41,656 nucleotides of DNA from positions 1-41,656 of IMG/VR virus record IMGVR_UViG_3300036900_000064. One strand, written 5' to 3'. The notes under the pieces were generated by a model. That model had not been told where the DNA came from and searched no databases. It saw only the letters and a program-made list of their open reading frames with translations. This document shows, piece by piece, positions 38,177 through 41,656 of the stretch; position 1 is the stretch's first letter; every line of letters begins with the position of its first letter. The translations under genes were made by a program, and so were the position numbers. The stretch is from a virus.

Positions 38177-38889
38177 CGCAGTTCGCCCTGACCCTGCCGC
38201 TCGATCGCGTCTCGCCCGTTCGCGTGCCGACGCGCGATCTCGTGCTCGGCGGCACCGATAGCGTCACGCTCAACGTCTCCATCGTGGACAGGGACAGCCC
38301 CGACGCGCTGCCCATCGAACTGTCTGGCGGCCTCGGCGGCCCAACCGTCTCGATGTTCGTCTGGCCCGACCACCGGGGCGGCCATGGCCCGCACTTAGGC
38401 GGTTGGGGCTCTGGCGATGACTACGGTTGGGGCGGCTGGTATGGCGGCGGCGTCGCCGGCCCTGGCACGGTGCTGTGGTCCGCCACCGGCACCGTCATCG
38501 ACGCGGCCACCGGCACGTTCGCCATCCTCGTCCCGCCCGGCACGATGGGTTGCTGGCCGCGCCGTTGCCGTTGGGCGATCTATTTCGACGCTGACGGCGG
38601 GGGCGAAGCTGAACTGCTCGCCGGGGGGCATCTGCACGTTCGCCCGATGGTCTCACGAGGGGGAGCGCCAGTTATCATGCTGACCGATCCGAACCCGGCG
38701 GTGCTGACCGATCCCGTGACCGGCGTCATCTACCTCGGTGGCGCGCCGACGCCATCGTCTTCGGTCCCGCCCGCCGGAAGGCTGCCAATCGCCAGCACGA
38801 CAACGCTCGGCGGCATCAAGGTCGATGGCGAGACCACCATGACTGATCCGGTGACGGGACTGCTGACCACCATCGCGCGGCTGGGGTGA
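38173..38889 (+). CDS. Hypothetical 238-aa virion protein
   Basis: The start ATG 38173 overlaps the previous stop; the upstream frame is shadow. The N-terminal 60 residues are beta-rich (VPTRDLVLGGTDSVTLNVSI), followed by a Gly/His/Trp-rich loop (about 80-102) and a C-terminal part resembling fibre baseplate linkers (ASTTTLGGIKVDGETTMTDP). That last motif (LGGIKV) is frequent at the tip of phage fibres. It probably belongs to the spike complex. The Gly/His stretch is a possible metal site. Confidence 0.7.
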   Translation: MTQFALTLPLDRVSPVRVPTRDLVLGGTDSVTLNVSIVDRDSPDALPIELSGGLGGPTVSMFVWPDHRGGHGPHLGGWGSGDDYGWGGWYGGGVAGPGTVLWSATGTVIDAATGTFAILVPPGTMGCWPRRCRWAIYFDADGGGEAELLAGGHLHVRPMVSRGGAPVIMLTDPNPAVLTDPVTGVIYLGGAPTPSSSVPPAGRLPIASTTTLGGIKVDGETTMTDPVTGLLTTIARLG

Positions 38890-38893
38890 AACG

Positions 38894-40939
38894 ATGAGCA
38901 TCACGAATGGCACACTCCCCGGCGTCCGCATTATCGATATGCCGGACCTCGGCGCTGTCTCCGATACATCGATCATTGTTGGCGACCGCGCCGGTTCTGG
39001 AACGTTTACCGCCCCGGCGTTGCGTGATTACGTCGTGGCGGGACTGGCCGACGGCGGCGGCACGACCCTGCCCGACCTTGGCTCGGTGACCGATGGCAGC
39101 CTGATCGTCGGTGAGAAGCCCGACACCGGCACATTCTCGGCGCCGGCGGTCGCGGCCTACGTCGCCAGCAAATATCCACCGAGTAGCGGTGGTGCCCTGT
39201 CGCCGTTTGTTTTCGTCATGGATCACGGCGCCGTGGCCGATGGCGTCACGGACGATACCGCCGCGATCAACGCTTCGATCGCGCTCGCGGCGCCAGGTCA
39301 GGAGGTCTGGCTGTCGCCCACCGGGCGGCATTTCTGCGCCGGGACCATCGCCCTTCTGAAGGGGCGCACGCTCCGCGGCGGGTGGAACGTCCCTGGCAAT
39401 ACGAACCCAGGCAATCTGGCTCTCGATCTGACGACACTGAACGGCGCGTTGATACTGCCCACGGGCGCCACGGTGCGGATGGACAGCGGGTCCGCCATCC
39501 GGGGCGTGCCGATCTATCGCCAGGGGCTCGTCACACCGGTCGCCAGCTCAGCCGCGTTCGGTGGCATTGGCATCACCATCAACGGTGACGACGTTTATGT
39601 TGGTTATTGCCTGATCATGGGTTTCGCGACGGGGATCAGCAGCACGTCGGGCGGCGGCAACTCGTGGGCCAGACAGAAAATAGAATGGGTTTACGGCGAC
39701 AATAGCAACGGCATCCTGATCGATAACTCGCACGACACGCCATACATCTCGCATTGCCATTTCTGGCCGTTCGCGAGCATTTCCCCGACCGCGACATTGA
39801 CCGCCCACCAGCGCACCGGAACGGCGTTCAATATCACCAACAGCGATCTGATTTCGCTCAGTCATAATTTCTGCTTTTCGTATCAGATCGGCTACCACAT
39901 CGGCCAGGATGGCGGTGCGTTCCTGCTCGATTGTCAGGCCGACGGTATTTTCAATGGCGCGCAGGGCTTCGTGTTCGACACCGGCATCGAGGGCACGCGC
40001 GCCATGGGGTGCGTCGCGTTCGCCAATGCCGGGACAACGACCTCGACCGGCTACCGGGTGAATGTGCCGGCGCAGGATTACATGGAGTTCACCGCCTGCT
40101 ACGCCAACAGCTGCGCCACCGCCTATGACATCGTATCCGGCGATTGCAGGATATCTGGCGGGACCGTCGATCATTGCACGATCGCCATAACGGTCACGTC
40201 TGGTTCCAGCATCGTCAGTATTTGCGGTGGGTTTCGCGCCGAGCAGATCACCAATGCCGTGGTTAATAACGCGGGCGGCGGCGGCGGGATTTACATCGAT
40301 CCCGACTGCGATTTCTCTCGCCTGAACCTGGGCGGTGGCACGGCGGGCGTGTCAACCACCATGCAGCCGTTCGTCATCCCATCGGCGTCGCCGGTCAATT
40401 TGCCGAACTACTTTGACTTTTTCGAGATTACCGGCGGGACATCGTTCGGCCAGATCCATGACGGGTGGGCGTCGCGCTCGGTAAAGCTGCTGTTCACTGG
40501 CTCACTGATTCTCACCCATTCCAGTGTGGCGGACGGCATCTTTCTGGCCGGGCTCGCCAACGTCACGACTTACACGGGAATGGTTCTGGATCTGATCCAT
40601 GACGGATATCAGTGGCACGAGTCGGGCCGCGCCGGCACCTACACGGGCAGCGGCGGCAGTCTGACATCGCCGGGGTGGCGGCGTAACGCGGACGGCTCGA
40701 TCGAAAACTGGGCGCTTGTCATCACGAACAGTTCCGGCGTCGGCACATTCACGTTTAGTCAACCATTTTCCGGCGGCCTGTTGTTCAGCGTGTCGGCGGT
40801 CGCGCAAACGGGAGGACTGGCCGAAGTGTGCGTCACGGTGGGGTCGCAAACAATAAATTCAATTCCGATTTACGCCTGCAACGCCACGACGGGCGCCGGG
40901 ATCGCGACCGGCGTGCTGTGCCACGCGATCGGGCGCTGA
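38894..40939 (+). CDS. Tailspike 3, beta-helix protein with duplicated N-terminal module
   Basis: The 681-aa protein starts after GGGGTGAAACG. The first 95 residues hold two copies of a roughly 37-residue unit (MPDLGAVSDTSIIVGDRAGS / LPDLGSVTDGSLIVGEKPDT), each ending in AP-AL/AV-x-x-YV. They are probably virion-attachment repeats. From about 110 the pectate-lyase-type entry VMDHGAVADGVTDDTAAIN begins, then beta-helix coils to about 520 and a C-terminal beta domain. No signal peptide. It is the last gene before the gp10-like gene. Confidence 0.82.
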   Translation: MSITNGTLPGVRIIDMPDLGAVSDTSIIVGDRAGSGTFTAPALRDYVVAGLADGGGTTLPDLGSVTDGSLIVGEKPDTGTFSAPAVAAYVASKYPPSSGGALSPFVFVMDHGAVADGVTDDTAAINASIALAAPGQEVWLSPTGRHFCAGTIALLKGRTLRGGWNVPGNTNPGNLALDLTTLNGALILPTGATVRMDSGSAIRGVPIYRQGLVTPVASSAAFGGIGITINGDDVYVGYCLIMGFATGISSTSGGGNSWARQKIEWVYGDNSNGILIDNSHDTPYISHCHFWPFASISPTATLTAHQRTGTAFNITNSDLISLSHNFCFSYQIGYHIGQDGGAFLLDCQADGIFNGAQGFVFDTGIEGTRAMGCVAFANAGTTTSTGYRVNVPAQDYMEFTACYANSCATAYDIVSGDCRISGGTVDHCTIAITVTSGSSIVSICGGFRAEQITNAVVNNAGGGGGIYIDPDCDFSRLNLGGGTAGVSTTMQPFVIPSASPVNLPNYFDFFEITGGTSFGQIHDGWASRSVKLLFTGSLILTHSSVADGIFLAGLANVTTYTGMVLDLIHDGYQWHESGRAGTYTGSGGSLTSPGWRRNADGSIENWALVITNSSGVGTFTFSQPFSGGLLFSVSAVAQTGGLAEVCVTVGSQTINSIPIYACNATTGAGIATGVLCHAIGR

Positions 40940-40940
40940 G

Positions 40941-41656
40941 ATGTCCGATACGCTCACCGCGCTTCAGACGGCGCTCAAACCCAAGACGGGCATGCGGCCG
41001 ATCCCGTTTCCGGCCGAGAGCTACCAGCACCCGTCGAAGCCGCTCCAGAGCAAGCGGTTGCTCAACTATGCCGCCGAGGCCGCGCCACCGGACAGCCGCT
41101 CGCCGTTCGTATTGGTCCCGACGCCGGGGCTGGTCGTGCGGAAACAGATCGGCGCCGGACCATGGCACGCGTTCAACACCAACCTCGTCGATCAGTTCTA
41201 CGTGGTTTCCGGCGATACGGCCTACCGATGCGACGAGGGGTCGGATGTCGCCATCGGTGTTGTCGGCGAAATGTTGAATCCGTATCCGATCACCATGCAG
41301 AGCATGGTGACGATCGCCGTCAACACGCAATACGCGGTGATCTGTGTCCCGCCTCGGCTTTACTATTGCCTGCACACGGACGCGGCGTTGACCGAGATCG
41401 ACACCACCGGCTGGCAGACCGGCGGGGCGGGAACGGTGACTTATGTCGATGGCTACTGGATCGTTACGCAATACGGCCCCGGCACGGCGTTCGTTGTCTC
41501 GGCGCTTCGCGATCCGTCGTCATGGGATGCGCTGGACTTCGCCAATGTCGAGGGAATGGAAAACCACCTGTTGCGGGGCATTCGCCATCGCGGCGAATTG
41601 TGGATGTTCGGCGTGACCGGCGGGGCTGTCTGGTATGACGCCGGGGCCGCTGACTT
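40941..41656 (+). CDS. P22 gp10-like packaged-DNA stabilisation protein, N-terminal part
   Basis: This ORF starts with ATG one base after the stop of the third tailspike and runs off the window. Joined across the closure to 1-905 it gives 497 residues, about the size of P22 gp10 (472 aa). Residues about 53-65 carry the SPFVLVPTPGL segment that I associate with this family near its N-terminus. In P22, gp10 is a tail accessory factor that plugs the portal after packaging and links gp4 to the tail needle. Its place after the adaptor and tailspikes and before a coiled-coil gene fits. The family assignment rests on motif memory and gene order, not on an alignment. Confidence 0.75.
   Translation, partial: MSDTLTALQTALKPKTGMRPIPFPAESYQHPSKPLQSKRLLNYAAEAAPPDSRSPFVLVPTPGLVVRKQIGAGPWHAFNTNLVDQFYVVSGDTAYRCDEGSDVAIGVVGEMLNPYPITMQSMVTIAVNTQYAVICVPPRLYYCLHTDAALTEIDTTGWQTGGAGTVTYVDGYWIVTQYGPGTAFVVSALRDPSSWDALDFANVEGMENHLLRGIRHRGELWMFGVTGGAVWYDAGAAD
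41530..41656. repeat. Terminal direct repeat, right copy (circular closure)
   Basis: This is the second copy of the 127-bp sequence found at 1-127, with no mismatch. It lies inside the gp10-like gene that starts at 40941, so the ends of the window are not natural gene boundaries. Confidence 0.95.

Overview
The window is a complete, circularly closing genome of a tailed bacteriophage. Positions 1-127 are identical to 41530-41656, so the unique length is 41,529 bp. The gene cut at the right edge (from 40941) continues in frame at position 1 and ends at 905. The terminase, P22-type portal, scaffold, coat protein, head-tail adaptor, packaged-DNA stabilisation protein, ejection proteins and several beta-helix tailspikes, with no tape-measure, tail-tube or sheath gene, indicate a short-tailed (podovirus-like) virion. 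High GC, a PEP-CTERM protein, several Sec/Tat-type signal peptides and small proteins of alphaproteobacterial type suggest a Gram-negative, probably alphaproteobacterial host with an exosortase (inference). No integrase, recognisable CI-type repressor, tRNA or CRISPR array was seen.

Layout. (1) 22202-41656 and on through 1-6665, plus strand: the late operon. It runs: small membrane protein, zinc-ribbon protein, a 31-bp tandem repeat (candidate packaging site), small and large terminase, two exported proteins, first tailspike, portal, scaffold, Lar-like zinc ribbon, coat, virion proteins, gp4-like adaptor, collagen-like protein, second (signal-peptide) and third tailspikes, gp10-like stabilisation protein, coiled-coil protein, an Asp/Asn hydroxylase-cupin pair and three ejection-type proteins. 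Two HNH/AP2 homing endonuclease genes sit antisense in this operon. (2) 16638 down to 6622, minus strand: replication operon. It runs: HTH protein, Dam-type methyltransferase, SNF2-like helicase, small proteins, DUF2800 (Cas4/RecB-like) nuclease, Enc34-type (DUF2815) ssDNA-binding protein, a 51-aa partial copy of that protein's C-terminus, family A DNA polymerase with an intein, a coiled-coil protein, a PEP-CTERM protein and two tiny membrane proteins. (3) 16690-21644, plus strand: early genes with zinc-finger and HTH proteins, a primase-SF3 helicase and a RuvC-like resolvase. One minus-strand DnaJ-zinc-finger gene (21676-22050) closes this block.

The genes interlock tightly by ATGA, TAATG, TGATG, GTGA and TTGA overlaps, and several real genes are too short for ordinary ORF cut-offs. 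No intergenic stretch exceeds about 160 bp.

Most noteworthy: an HNH endonuclease gene lying out of frame inside the polymerase intein while the intein frame stays open throughout; a free-standing acidic-tail mini-protein copied from the SSB and held under apparent purifying selection; a phage-encoded PEP-CTERM protein; a 21-bp perfect inverted repeat flanked by 21-bp direct repeats and centred on alternating GC (origin candidate); and a matched pair of near-identical promoters on opposite strands.
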